DNA of 64,000 bases from NCBI GenBank assembly GCA_954871525.1, contig OX940869.1, forward strand, positions 12,237,001-12,301,000, written 5' to 3'. Shown one piece after another: positions 10,106-21,893 of the stretch. Position 1 is the stretch's first letter. Each line of letters starts with the position of its first letter. The notes under the pieces are model-generated. The model was not told where the DNA came from and searched no databases. It saw nothing but the letters and a program-made list of their open reading frames with translations. Origin of the DNA: Parietaria judaica (taxonomy: Eukaryota > Streptophyta > Magnoliopsida > Rosales > Urticaceae). A program made the position numbers and the translations under genes.

Positions 10106-12227
10106 CCCAGACCGGGAGGTGGACTGTCCCCATTGAGACGGCGATGTCCCCGTTGAAACCTGACACCTTGCGAGGGCGTCCCCCGATCGTGAGTCCCTCG
10201 ATACCCATCTTCATCAAGCACTCATAGAAAATGACGTCGACCGAGCTTCCGTTGTCAACGAGGATGCGGCAAACCTCACAACCACCGATGTTGAGTTCGA
10301 GGACCAGAGCGTCGTCGTGCATATCAGCACAATCCTCGTTCTCCACAAACTCTATCCTCGCTCCTGTGGCGCCCATCGTCACGTCTCCTTGGCCGTGCTC
10401 CTTCCCCTTTCGCTGATAAGCTTTGATGTTGTTGACCGAATCTTCGCAGAACCGCGATCCGCCCATGATCAGCTCAATTCTCGTCCTTGAGGCCGGTCGT
10501 TCTCCCTCGACTTGCCTTGCCGTCGGCGGCTCGATCGCCAGAGTTCTCTTTGCTCCATCTTGATCGTTTCCCTCGTTGTGCGCCGGTCCTTCTTGCCGGT
10601 TCTGCCATGCCCTGTTACCGTTATTCCAAGGCACGGAAGGTTTGTCCGTAAGGTCTTTGATCTCCCCCCGCGCGTATCTTCTCTGGAGCTCCTTCTTCAG
10701 CATGGCGCAATCCTCAGTGGCATGGCCGTTATAGTTGTGGTAAGTGCAGAACTTACTCATATCCTTCGGCCAAGGCTTCCTCCCGAAGCCTCCCCGGCCT
10801 CCCGAGAAGCCCCCTCGGTTTCCGGAGAATCCTCCTTGGTCTTCGTAGAATCCTCCTCGGTTCCCGGAGTATCCTATTCGGTCCTCAGTGAATCTTCCTC
10901 GGTCCTCCGAGAATCCTCCTCGGTCTTCGGAGGATCTTCCTCGGTCCTCCGAGAATCCTCCTCGCTGCTGATTTCCTCGATTGTAGTGGCGGTCCTTGTT
11001 CTCGTCTACCTGATAGACTTCTTGCCTCGGAAGTTCCCGAACTCGTCGCTCACTGGAATTTCTTCGATATTCTTCTCCCTTCCTCGCTCTGGACGACGGG
11101 GCATCTCCTTCGTCCCCGTTCTCCCTTTTTCCGTGCTGCTTTCCCTTGCTTCAACCTTCGTGGATCTTCTTTTGAGCTAGAGTCTCTTCCTCTATTTCCA
11201 TGAAGAGTGTCGCCCTGTGGAGTGCGTCCTCGATCGTCGACGGGCGCATTTTTATCAACTCCTCGCGGAAAGGAGCCAAATACCACAGTCAATGCTTCAG
11301 TGCCTAGATTGCGACAACGTCATCGAGCCCCTGGATTCTGACCATGACGTCCTTGAATTTTCCGACGTATTGCCGGAGAGTTTCTTCTCGTCCTTGTGAG
11401 AGGTTCCATAGGGTCATGACGGTCGCCTCGTTCTGCACGTACATTGAGTAGTGCCGCAAAAAGCACGTGACGAGCTCATCGGAGTCGCCGATGGATTGCG
11501 ATGGTAGCTTCGCAAACCAGTCGCTCGCCGGGCTTTGCAAGTTTTCGACGAAGAGATGGCACATGATAGCCTCTAGCTTTGCCTCCTCGCCGCCTATACG
11601 CTCCATAGCGATCCGGAATGACTTCACGTGGGTGTTTGGATCTGAAGTCCCTCTATACTGTGAGAGCCTGACCTTTGGCAATTCTCATAGCTCCACGCTG
11701 TGGATTTTTGCCGAGAAAGGGGTTACTCTTGCCTCCCTAACCAATCTGTCGATCTCGGGTGCCGCGCTCGTGGCCTTATGCACCTGTGAAGCCACATGCC
11801 CCATCTTTGCCTCCATGCTCGAGGACATTTCCCACATCGCTCTCCGGACCTTCTCCTTGACTGTCTCCGCTATGGTGGTTACCGGTGTCACGCCGGCGGC
11901 GTTGAAAAGATCCCGGTTGATTGGTGGCGCCTGCGGCGTCAAGTTTCCTTACTCTATTCCGGCTGTGGCTCTCCCTTCTCCTCGAGCCGAAGATCCCGCG
12001 ATTGTGCTCTCCGGACCTTCCCTTCTTTGGCTCGCAATCGCGTGATTTGAGAGAGCAGTGAGCTGCCCGTTCCTCTCCTCCTGTTCTTCCGCTTTCCTGG
12101 CTGCCTCCTCGGCCTTCCTTGTTGCTTCTATCGCCTTTTCCGTGGCTTCAGCCAACTGCCGCTGAAGTCTCTCCATGGCTGGGACTTCGTCCCCTTCTAT
12201 ACTGATGATGGTGTCACTCGATGACAT
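10106..12227 (-). pseudogene. Tat element gag and protease
   Basis: One frame can be followed from the ATG at 12227 to about 10106, broken only by stops at 11949-11951, 11685-11687, 11304-11306, near 11290 and near 11160. The N-terminus is an Ala/Glu-rich coiled coil (about residues 15-60). The capsid region (Retrotrans_gag type) surrounds 11681-11304. An Arg/Gly-rich segment of repeated GGFSEDRG-like units covers about 10990-10790. The zinc-knuckle-like CTYHNYNGHATEDC lies near 10750. The protease active site reads ILVDNGSSVDVIF near 10250. A frameshift near 10105 moves the protease C-terminus into the frame used by the reverse transcriptase. Confidence 0.87.
10790..10975 (-). repeat. Short tandem repeats coding Arg/Gly-rich gag segment
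   Basis: About a dozen 15-18-bp units of the form TCCTCGGTCCTCCGAGAA (plus strand) in tandem. On the coding strand they read GGFSEDRG / GRSSEDRG / GGFSGNRG. The segment lies just before the gag zinc knuckle, where a basic RNA-binding tail is expected. Confidence 0.8.
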
Positions 12228-12271
12228 CTCGCTCCTTCAAATTCCTGGCTGTGAGTTAGAAAGAAAACAAA

Positions 12272-12289
12272 GCCCCTCGGTGGGCGCCA
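12272..12289 (-). other. Primer-binding site of the Tat element
   Basis: On the minus strand TGGCGCCCACCGAGGGGC starts three bases inside the 5' LTR end. TGGCGCC is the usual opening of tRNA-primed sites in plant Gypsy elements. I cannot name the tRNA with certainty. Confidence 0.75.
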
Positions 12290-12292
12290 AAC

Positions 12293-13092
12293 TGTAGAGG
12301 GCGATTTTCACCGCCCTTTTCCAGTCACAGAAATAATCACAAACAACAAGTCAACAACAATGATCAGTGAATATCTCTGTTTCATTATATTTTCTGATTT
12401 GAGCTCGGTTCCCTTTCGTTGAATAGCTGGACAGTTGAAGGATCAAGAACAATGACTTTCTCTATTTCTTTTGCCTTTCTACTACAGGATATTCTCTCTT
12501 TCTCTCTGGCTTTCTTCCCTATTTTTCCGAACCTCTTTCAACGAGGCTTAACTAGCCTTTTATAGAGTTTACATTATGTCTCTTCGCATCTTTCCCGCCT
12601 TTTTTCTCTTTTTAATCATTCGCTTCCCAGAGTGATTTGAGGGAAGCATGGTTAATCCATGCTTTATGTCACTTCCGAGTAAACTGTCATTATGGGTAAG
12701 TGAGCTTCATTAAATGCGCATCCCGTCAGCCGTCATTCGGTCCTGCCAGCTTCGTCGCTGGTGCCCCTCATCGAGTGAGTAGGTAGGCTTCATTAAATGC
12801 GCATCCCGTCAGCCGTCATTCGGCTCTGCATAAATCATCATGACGAAATTCCTCGTCGAGCGTGATGGGACACTTCATCGCAGTCTGCTTTTGCGTGGCC
12901 ATACCTCCTCGCAGTTAAACCCCCTCGGAGATAATCCTCCTCGAGGATAATCCTCCTCGAGGATAATCCTCCTCGGGGATACGCCTTATTTGACCCTCGG
13001 GCGATGAACTTCCTCGCCTTCCCTTATGTCGTTTATGGACAAAACGACACGAGTTGTGTTGAGGATGGATTTGACCAAATCCGACCTTAACA
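12293..13092 (-). repeat. 5' LTR of the nested Tat element
   Basis: 800 bp. On the minus strand it begins TGTTAAGGTCGG and ends CCCTCTACA. It contains repeated GAGGATAATCCTCCTC units at about 12935-12980 and is flanked on the right by the AGGTT duplication. The solo LTR at 37679-38440 is the same family. Confidence 0.92.
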
Positions 13093-14436
13093 AGGTTGGT
13101 AGCCAAAGGCTACGTGCAGAGGCAAGGAGTCGACTTTGTGAAAGTCTTTACCCTCATGGCGAGACTGGACACGATCAGACTCATCCTAGCCTTAGCAGCT
13201 CATCGAGGTTGGGAGATTCACCACATGGATGTCAAATCGGCATTCTTAAATGGTGACCTCGAGGAAGAAGTCTACGTCAGTCAACCTGAAGGTTTTGGTG
13301 TCAAGGGCAAGGAGCAAAAGGTGTTCAAGCTCTCCAAGGCTCTATATGGGTTACGTCAAGCTCCAAGAGCGTGGAACATACGCCTCGACAAGAGTTTGAA
13401 AAGTCTTTGATTCACAAAGTGCTCCAGTGAGCAGGCAGTGTACACCAGGAGAAGCAGAGAAGAAGTTCTGGTCGTCGGAGTATATGTAGACGACCTAAGA
13501 GTCACTGAATCCAGCGCATGAGGCGTAGAAGGATTCAAGAAGCGGATGATGGCCGAATTCAAGATGAGTGTCCTCGGATTACTTTCATATTACCTCGGCA
13601 TCGACGTGGACCAGAAGAAATACTGCATCACGCTGAAGCAGTCGGCCTACGCGAAGAAGATCCTCAAGCAGTTCGAGATGGCGGATTGCAACCCAAGTAA
13701 ATACACAATGGAGGCAAGGCTGCAGCTCAGGAAGGATGCTGAAGGACGAGAAGTGGATCCCACGGAGTACAGACGTGTGATCGAGTGTCTCAGGTATCTT
13801 ACCCACATCTGGCTAGACATATCACACGCAGTTGAGATAGTTAGTCGATTCATAAAAAAGCCCACAAGCGCACACTAGCAGGCTGTAAAGCACCATCTTA
13901 CGTTACGTGAAGGGAACGACGGAAGAGGAAGCGAAGCAGAAGAGCTAGTCGGCTTCACTGATAGTGATCTGGCCGGTGATATTGATGATAGGAAGAGTAC
14001 CGGAGGGATGGCGTTCTACCTCAACGGGAACCTGATCACCTGGCAGTCTCAGAAGCAGAAGACTATAGCTCTATCCTCATGCGAAGCGGAGTTCATGGCA
14101 GCAACTGCAGCAGCGTGTCAAGCTATGTGGTTGAATGGGATACTGAGTGAAGTGACCAGAGCCGAGCAAAATCCAGTTACACTCTACGTGGACAAAAAGT
14201 CCGCAATAGCACTGATGAAGAACCCTGTGTTTCATGGTCGGAGCAAACACATAGGCAATCGGTATCATTACATTCGCGAGTGTGTGGAGAAGTGGAAGAT
14301 CATCGTGGAGTTTGTCAGTACGAAGGAGCAGCTGGCAGACATACTCACCAAGGCTCTAACAAGAGTTAAGTTCGCGGAGATAAGAGATCTACTCGGGGTA
14401 AAGAACCTCGAACCAAGTGAAGCTTACGGGGGAGAA
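13093..14436 (+). pseudogene. Copia-1 pol, part 2: reverse transcriptase and RNase H
   Basis: The reverse transcriptase resumes after the nested element with VAKGYVQRQGVDF, then MDVKSAFLNGDLEEEVY and LYGLRQAPRAWN. The polymerase box is YVDDLRVT near 13485. Stops lie at 13408-13410 and 13519-13521 and after 13875, with a damaged stretch near 13411-13460. The RNase H (14008-14436) has TDSDLAGD, SSCEAEFMA, YVDKKSAIAL and the Copia-typical SKHI..RYHYIRE. The sequence before the 3' LTR ends in the purine tract ACGGGGGAGAA. Confidence 0.9.
14424..14436 (+). other. Polypurine tract of Copia-1
   Basis: TTACGGGGGAGAA directly precedes the TGTGAG start of the 3' LTR, the expected position of the plus-strand primer. 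Confidence 0.8.
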
Positions 14437-14963
14437 TGTGAGTTTAAGCCTGATTTGGCTGAACTGAGACTAGCAGAATCTCATACTAGCAGAACGGAGC
14501 CTAACAGAATGAAGACTAGCAGGATGAAGACGGACAACAAGAATGACGGACAGAAAGTGAGACGGAAAAAAAAAAAAGACGAGCAGGATTGCTCAATCAC
14601 AGACTAACAGCTCTGTTCGGATAAAAGCCTAGCAGCTCTGCTAGCCCACGCAAGAAGTCAATGGAGCTACTGCTGGAAGGTGCCAAACTTTATGAGCAAG
14701 TTTGGAGATTTGATTTAGCTTATTGATTTGTTAGGATTCGGTTGTGATTGTAGAATATTTGATTGATTGTATTTTAGGAAGTTTCCTTTTCTTACTAGGG
14801 TTAGTTGTTGCCCTCCTATAAATACTAGTGTTAGTGTTTATTTTTTGTAACTTCATTATTGTATTTTTGCCTTCGAATTAATCAGAGAAAACCTTTCTCC
14901 CAAATTTCTTTATTGTTGTTCTTCGTTGTTCTTTGGCTACAGATCATTCAATTGGAACCAACC
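14437..14963 (+). repeat. 3' LTR of Copia-1
   Basis: 527 bp matching 528-1057 from TGTGAG to GGAACCAACC. The duplication ATGTA follows at 14964-14968. The terminal CA is changed to CC relative to the 5' copy if the duplication is taken as five bases. Confidence 0.92.
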
Positions 14964-14968
14964 ATGTA

Positions 14969-17341
14969 AGCTATTCAAATGCTACAAACAAAAAAATATA
15001 AGTATTTGTGCCGCGGAGAACACTTTCCTAAAATCGACACAACAAGATAAAATATATATATATATATATATATATTCTCAATCTCAATCAATTGTAAAAC
15101 CTAATTGGTATTTTTTGGTGGCTTGCTAAGGCTTTATAGATAGGATAACTTGTGACTTTGTCTACAGCCATACATCTAAGATCTAAGTTATAACCCAGTT
15201 CATCTTTTTAAGAACATGTGTTTTCGTTGCCTTTGGCTTTATCACCCTTTTCCCTTACACAAATCTTTTGTCTATTTCTTCGAGCAGTAATTCTCTATGT
15301 CTTGGATCCATGTATTTTTCTGTTTTTTACTTTGTGGCTTGAAAGTTGAAATCGAGTGGTTAGTATTTCAAGTTTCCAAGCAAGATGATTTTTTTAGATA
15401 TGGCATAATTTATTTTAGTTTTTCTGTGCAATCCATCCTCGCAAAGAATAATAAATCTTAATTCACGTGATCGAGCATATAAATTTATACGGTTAGCGTT
15501 TAAAGATCAAATTGTCATTATTGAACTCACATTGTATGTTTCCTTCAATAATCGCGGATAATTAGTTATTTTTTACACTTTTTGTTTATATCGAACGCTT
15601 AAATTCTCGTGTTTAACAATGTGATGAATGCAAATATATAAAAATTAAAAAGAGATGAGGATTTTAGAGAGGTTCGACCCGGACTTGTAATTCATGTTTA
15701 CGTCTTCTTGACTTTATTGATATATTTAAAATACAATTGAGAGAGAGTATGAAAATATAGTCCAAAAATATTTTTGATGTCTCAAAGTGACTTCTTGTCA
15801 CAATATCATATTCTGGATGATTTCTTCGATGTTATTCTTTCCGATACATTCTCATTCAAATCTCTTTCTTTTTCCTTAAATACACTTCATATTGATCCTC
15901 TTAGCTAATTATAACTTTTTGATCTTGTATATATCGGGGTAAATGACTCGACTTATAAAGCGAGGTGCTTAAACATGTCAAGAGTCCTGCTCGGTTAATC
16001 AATCCGAAGCTCACTCACTGGGCCTTTTTGGTCCGATTCGAGATTTAATGGGGATTGAGCCCTTCTCTTGATATTCATTTCAGACTATGAATTAATTTTT
16101 TTAGGGCGTTTTATCAATTTATATTTTTCGGTTAATTTGTAGAGCGAATACGGCAATACAATGTCTGTTTAGTTGAGGACGAAGTTCTACAACAATAGTA
16201 ATGCCACAAAAATTTAAAAAAAAATTCCTCGCCAATATAAACAAATATAAAAAAAAGAAGACAATATATCTCAACGCACCTCCAATATATAAAGTTCCAA
16301 ATAGGTCTATCTTCCATAGTTGAAAATGCTCCTAGATGCCCACAATATGATCAAAATTCTTTTTCTTATTCTTATTGGGACATTTAGCTATTGCTATACA
16401 ACATTATTCTATGTCTATACATATCTACATTCTACAATAATTGACAACAACCTCATATTATCAGGTTTGGAAATTAAAAAGAACATACAATGGGTGATCA
16501 TTCATTCTTATTCTTTCTACAAGAGAACTTGGTTTTCACTTAAAATGCTAATGAGACATGGAGCAATAAAACAAGGAAATGATTGTGTCACATATTACCA
16601 TAAAGCTGGTCCCAAAACCAAAAGTTGATGATAATTGATAAGAAAACTGGTCCACCTTGGTTCTGACCTAGAAACCCAACAATTGTACCTTATCTACCCC
16701 ATTCATTTCAAGTCAATATGGAATTTTTCAAGAATAATAAAAAATTATGGTATTTTTAGACCTAGATTGGCTAGCCAGTAAATCAAGATAAAATCCTGTG
16801 GTTAATCAAGAAAAGGTCAGACATGACCAACTACTTTCATTCCAATGTTATAACTTCTCTGTCTTCTTCTTAAATTCCTAATTAACCAATGTCCCCCAAG
16901 CAAAGCAAGTCAAATTAATAAACAAAACAAAATTATACCAAAAAAATATATATATAGTTTTTTGTTTTTTACAGCTCCAAGGGTATCGGATCCTTTTTTC
17001 GGTTATCTTTTATCGGAATTTCCGGTTAAGGTTATAAAAATTATAATCTCCGTTATTCTAATAATGGCTAATGAGTAGGGGTTGGATCTAGACATTGCGG
17101 TCCATTTTAATTAGTCTTTTAAATTCATTTAATTGATAAATACAGGGAACTTGAATTTTATTTTTCATTTTTCTTGAAACCAGAATCAACGATTCAAATT
17201 TTAAAAAAAAAAAATCATAAAAAAAAATGCAATTGCAGGTTCCCCGCATAATTATAAATATTATGTTGGAAATTATCAATTATTTTTGCAACATATAAGC
17301 AGATTAAAAATGAATTCAAAAATAAAAATGAAATACAAAAT

Positions 17342-17372
<31 letters not shown>

Positions 17373-18318
17373 AAGAAGAAGGTTGCAATTCTCTTAAATC
17401 GTTTTTAAATTGAAATAACTAACGGTTTGCTTTTACTGGCTTACCCATGTATTAGAGCAATACCGATGGTTTTTTTTTATATATATAAAAATAATAATAT
17501 TTGCATTGTATAAGTATCTATTACACTTCAGTAAGTATCTATTACACTTCAGTATTCTTTCTTTAAAATAATATAGTATAAAATCAATGTATTGATATAT
17601 CGATAGCACAGTACAGTCTATTAAAATGATAAATAGCAGCATGGTTTTGTTTTTATTTTAATTACTTTTGGAACTATCGGTTTTTTTTTTTTTTTTTTTT
17701 TGTATTATTGGCAAACCCTCAATACACATTGAATTTGCAAGGAATTCTATGATTTTTCAATAGAAAACCCTCAATTTTTTATTTATTTATTCTCGATTGC
17801 CAGCAAACCTCTCGAATAAACATCATCGTTTACAAAAGAAAATCCGGTTTGTATACTTTAGGTTTAGATAGTTTTCTTCTCTTTTAATTTAGTTTATAAA
17901 CTTTGATATTTTCATTTATACTATTACGAGCCCGAGTTCTTACTTTGTGTTCGTTTCGTGCTAATTGAGATTCGAGTTCTCTTAGCGTGATTTTAAGCCT
18001 CCTTCCTTAACTAAAAAAAAAAAGATCTCATTAAATAATATCAGTTAATGTGAGTTTAACCACCGGTAAACCACCAAAACCAGCTGTGCTTAAACTTTGG
18101 TTTGTTGTGGCCTCCACAAAATTTTTGTTTGTTGTTCATCAATAGTTTAAAATTCATTAATTACTTTCCATCCATTTCTTTTTTATATAGTTGTGTAGTT
18201 TTTATCTTACATGGTAAAATTGCCAAAGCCCAAAGAAATTTATGGATATGTACTAAGAAGTGATATAAATAGGAGGTAGCTAGTGATTAGCTTGTAAACT
18301 TTGCTCTTCATAAAGGCA
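14969..18318. other. AT-rich intergenic DNA, no gene seen
   Basis: No coding frame with a recognisable domain on either strand. It contains a (TA)n run at about 15048-15075 and a (GAA)n run at about 17344-17382. Several homopolymers are also present, including a T tract near 17682-17701. Confidence 0.7.
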
Positions 18319-18558
18319 GGGATATTCGCGGCATTAAGGCTTCTTTTAAAAAAACTAACGATAAATTTAAAATTTTAAAAAAAATAGCCGGATACTAATT
18401 TTTTTATATATATTATATAAGACTGGTAAAAAACACTAAAAATATACTTGTTTTATATATAATTTCAAAAGATTAATATTTTATCCCACTAAAACAAAGA
18501 ATGAATATTTAATTTTAATTTTTTAAATATTTTTTTGTATTTAGGCCGCTAATATCCC
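18319..18558. mobile_element. Small MITE with GGGATATTMGCGGC ends
   Basis: 240 bp bounded by GGGATATTCGCGGC and, inverted, GGGATATTAGCGGC. The interior is AT-rich and noncoding. No convincing target duplication is adjacent, so the superfamily is unassigned. A similar left end (GGGATATTTGCGGC) occurs near 28534. Confidence 0.55.
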
Positions 18559-19657
18559 AAGGGAAAATATATTATCCATCTTCTCTTCTGGTCCCAATTC
18601 TTGTGAAGAGATAATCAATATCATCTTTGGTACAGTAACAGAGATCTCTAATTGTGTTGTGGGTCCAAATTTCTTTGACAAGGATTTCACATCCCCAGAG
18701 AGGGACCATCAGATGCTTCATCTAAAACTCAAAAACAATCACCACCATTAATAAGCTTCTTAATTAATCAAACCTCTCATTTATTAAAAGCAGATATATA
18801 TAGCTCCATCACTCCATATGTAATAATGTTACGAACTATACAGTCAAACTTCATTAAATTAATATTCGGTAAAAAATAATAAAAATTAAAATCTCTATGT
18901 TATATATAAAAAAAAAAGTATCGGATCGTGATATTGGCATTGTAAAATTATCATTTTCAATGAGATGATATAATAATATATTTAAAAAAAAAAAACTTAT
19001 ATATATATATATGATTTTATTAATGTCATAATTCTTAAAATTTGAAAATTTAAATCTTGTTAGAGTTCGGTGCTTATTTTTTTAATCCTGATTTTAAATT
19101 TTAGCAAACGAATTTAGAACCATATTTCAGAATATTTTAAAAAGTTGTTTGGCTAATTTTTCCATTTAATTATGGTAATTTGTTGGGATGAACTTTGAGG
19201 AACATGTCCTTGCACTTATTATCAATTTTGCAGTCACTGTAGATTGCGGTACTCAATTCGCAGAAGGTCGCGGACCGGTGAGACAGCAATCCATCGAATG
19301 GCCCGGAGCGACAATCTGTGGTTTGTGCCACGAGTACCACTATTTTAAATACAGTAGTAAATTTTAAAAAAATTAAAAGCTCAATAGAGTAATTCTTTCA
19401 TATAGTGATGTAGATAATTTCATAAGATACGAAACTCACATCGTAAGACATTTGATATAGTTGCGAGTAAAAAAGATAAAAGACATGTGATAGATAACTA
19501 TTTATTATTTAATCAGAAGATGCAAAAAGACAAAGTAAACCAGTAGAAATTGACTAAATTTCTACTGAGCTATTTCAATTCAATTTAATATATTTCGCAC
19601 AATTTTATATTGTTTTAGTCATCTTATAAACATATGTATAGATATATTCGCTCATGG
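18559..19657. other. AT-rich intergenic DNA
   Basis: No gene recognised. A fragment at about 18838-18905 (TACAGTCAAACTTCATTAAA) resembles the repeat also seen near 21334, 41934 and 43795. Confidence 0.55.
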
Positions 19658-19666
19658 TTTTAAAAA

Positions 19667-20119
19667 GGGCTAATGACGGTGAAAATACTTAAAGTTTGGT
19701 AAAAAAAAACCCATCGTGTACCTAAAGTTTAAAAGTGGTCGTAAAAATACCTAAACTCGCATTTTGAGAGTTGATAGCTCCATTCTCGTAATGCCGTTAA
19801 CTTACTCGTTAACTCTGGCCACATGGACAAATCTATTTTGTTAAGTGTAATCATTCGGGGTCTAATTAGTTGTATTAAATAGAATTCATTAGGGGTTTAA
19901 TTCGTTATGTTGGCTCATCCACGTGGCAAAAATTGTTATGTCAGCAACTCACGTTTGTCCACGTGGCCAGAGTTAACGGGTAAATTAACGGCGTTACGAG
20001 AATGGATCAGTGGTCAACTCTCTAAATACGACTTTGGGTATTTTTGCCACCACTTTAAAACTTTAGGTACACGAAGAGTTCTTTGACCAAACTTTAGGTA
20101 TTTTCGCCGTCATTAACCC
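19667..20119. mobile_element. Foldback Mutator-like MITE, copy 1
   Basis: 453 bp flanked by a perfect 9-bp duplication TTTTAAAAA (19658-19666 and 20120-20128). The left end GGGCTAATGACGGTGAAAAT is matched in inverse at the right end. The complementarity runs nearly to the centre (both halves carry CCACGTGG-like and AACTCTGGCCACATGG segments), so the element can fold into one long hairpin. A 9-bp duplication is characteristic of Mutator-like elements. It is noncoding and about 85% similar by eye to the copy at 28994. Confidence 0.9.
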
Positions 20120-20427
20120 TTTTAAAAATTAAGGAAAGTCCTCTACTTGTCATGTGGTATGTTTTGAAAGTTGAGGTTCGAAAACTCACAAAAACTATTG
20201 TAAGTATGAAATATCGCCTAAAATCTTTGTACTTTTTTTCATGTGGAATTTTTCATCCTACATTTACACTATCACCACAACAAAATGTTGGTATTAATCA
20301 ATGTAGGAGTTTTTATAATCACACTATCTCCTTAATAATAGGTTATTATCTTTAATTTTCGTAAAAATTATAATTGTAACCCATTATGATAAATTACAAA
20401 TATAGCTCGTTTTTTTAATATAAAATT

Positions 20428-20631
20428 ACAACTATAAACTATAAATATATAGTATAAATATTATTAAACTTTGAAATATTCAACGGTAAGTTGTTACAAC
20501 TATAAACTATAAATATATAGTATAAATATTATTAAACTTTTAAATATTCAACGGTAAGTTGTTACAACTATAAACTATAAATATATAGTATAAATATTTT
20601 TTAACTTTGAAATATTCAACGGTAAGTTGTT
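20428..20631. repeat. Three tandem copies of a 68-bp unit
   Basis: Units begin ACAACTATAAACTATAAA at 20428, 20496 and 20564, and each ends with TATTCAACGGTAAGTTGTT. The copies differ at only a few positions, so the expansion is recent. It is noncoding and AT-rich. Confidence 0.95.
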
Positions 20632-20639
20632 CCAAAAAA

Positions 20640-20760
20640 TTCATTGGTAACTCAATGGCTCATCAGCATAAGATGGAGGTTGCGGTTTCTAATCGGGATC
20701 ATTATTCGAATCCATGAATTTGCCACTAAATTTTAAACACAAATCTTAAAATGCAATAAA
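20640..20760 (+). repeat. Possible tRNA-derived SINE fragment
   Basis: TGGTAACTCAATGGCTCAT followed about 35 bases later by ATTATTCGAATCC resembles the A and B promoter boxes of a tRNA-like RNA polymerase III unit. No clear tail or target duplication was found, so this is tentative. Confidence 0.3.
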
Positions 20761-21893
20761 AATAAAAATTTATTGAGCCATGCACAAATACCTTAAAAGT
20801 AATTTAGCATTACAAATGTATATTTGGCTGCAAATATCCTAACATAAAATAACACCAAAAGGAGAAACTACCGTTTGGTTATGTCTTTTGAGTATTCTAT
20901 TTTTGAATTTTAAAAACAAATTTAGAATTATATTTTTAGAATATTTTAAATACTGGTTGGTTATGTTTTTTGTTTAACTGTATTAAAATAAATAAAAAAT
21001 ATCATTTTAAAAAATACGTCAAAACTATTACTTCCCACCTATCATTGAATTCGTCTAGGCGTAAGCTTTCCAATTGGTATATATTATGAGTCCATCCGAA
21101 GTTCGTAGAAAAAAAATATATATATTAAAATAGTCACACATGAGAGAGATAGAAAGTAATAGTGTGAAATAAAGTTAAAAAAAAAAACACTTTTTATTTG
21201 ATTTTTGTTTTCTTTATAAATTTCAAAGAAAAAAAATTAAATTTTAAATTCGTATTCTAAATACATAACAAAAAATTCTAGAATTTGGATTTAGAAAACA
21301 TAATTATAAGTGAATTTTTTCTCTCTAAAAGTACAGTAGAACGTCTATAATTAAAATTATCGGGATCAAAAAATTTAATTATATTATCGAAGTTATTAAT
21401 TTATCGAGACATATTATCAAGTATTTATTTAATAAAATTCTAATATAAAATATATAATTAATTTTCATATATATATATAATATTTATATATATAAACACC
21501 CAATACTTAAAAAAAATGTTTATTATTTCCTGCCATATCACTAAGAGACATGAACCAGGCTACAAATCCAAAGTAATGTTTTGTCTAAAAACAAAACCAA
21601 AAATTCCATAAATATATGTTTTGTATTTATTTTTACCACATTTTCCATAGCCAATGAGCACTGCTGAAACGTACAAATTGCACCAAATATCATCATGCAA
21701 CAGTGACAGACTTGACCCATCGATGCAACATTTTCTTTTTCGTTAGACTGATAAGTTAATAGCTAGCTACACTTTAATACTTTATAATCCAATCTCAATA
21801 GCTATAACGTCACTCTCAATTGGGCAAAGGTGATATGATAAGAGCTATGAAAAGCCCGGTGACAATCCGAGGAATCTGGCCGTCCGGTCGCGC
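20761..21893. other. AT-rich DNA downstream of the cyclin gene, with transposon traces
   Basis: No independent gene. The segment at about 21020-21200 (TTCCCACCTATCATTGAATTC and following) is related to the interior of the Harbinger-like element at 31706-32792 (about 32410-32500), so an old relative lies here. The fragment at 21334-21430 (TACAGTAGAACGTCTATAA) belongs to the repeat family also seen in petC intron 2. Confidence 0.55.

Larger units (their letters stand above)
3999..13092 (-). mobile_element. Ty3/Gypsy LTR retrotransposon of the Tat type, nested in Copia-1
   Basis: 9094 bp in reverse orientation to its host element. The 5-bp duplication AGGTT is present at 3994-3998 and 13093-13097, exactly at the break in the Copia reverse-transcriptase frame. 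Read on the minus strand the order is LTR, primer-binding site, gag, protease, reverse transcriptase, RNase H, a second RNase H, integrase, a long 3' region and LTR. The extra RNase H before the integrase is known from the Tat/Ogre/Retand branch of plant Gypsy elements. The LTRs differ by about 2% (by eye), so it inserted well after Copia-1. Several stops and two frameshifts disable it. Confidence 0.95.
528..14963 (+). mobile_element. Ty1/Copia LTR retrotransposon (Copia-1), split by a nested Gypsy element
   Basis: A complete but dead Copia element. Two LTRs beginning TGTGAGTTTAAGCC bound it, and the 5-bp target duplication ATGTA is readable at 523-527 and 14964-14968. A primer-binding site (TGGTATCAGAG, the initiator-Met tRNA complement typical of plant Copia) follows the first LTR, and a purine tract precedes the last. 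Domain order is gag, protease, integrase, reverse transcriptase, RNase H, which is diagnostic of Copia. Without the 9094-bp nested element and its duplicated AGGTT, the element is about 5.3 kb, a normal size. Many stops and frameshifts and roughly 5% LTR divergence (by eye) indicate an old insertion. Confidence 0.95.

Noticed and set aside
18319..18558. A 9-bp target duplication for the small MITE
   Set aside because: Flanks ATAAAGGCA and AAGGGAAAA do not match well enough.
20428..20631. A CRISPR-like array
   Set aside because: The repeats are contiguous without unique spacers and the DNA is plant nuclear.
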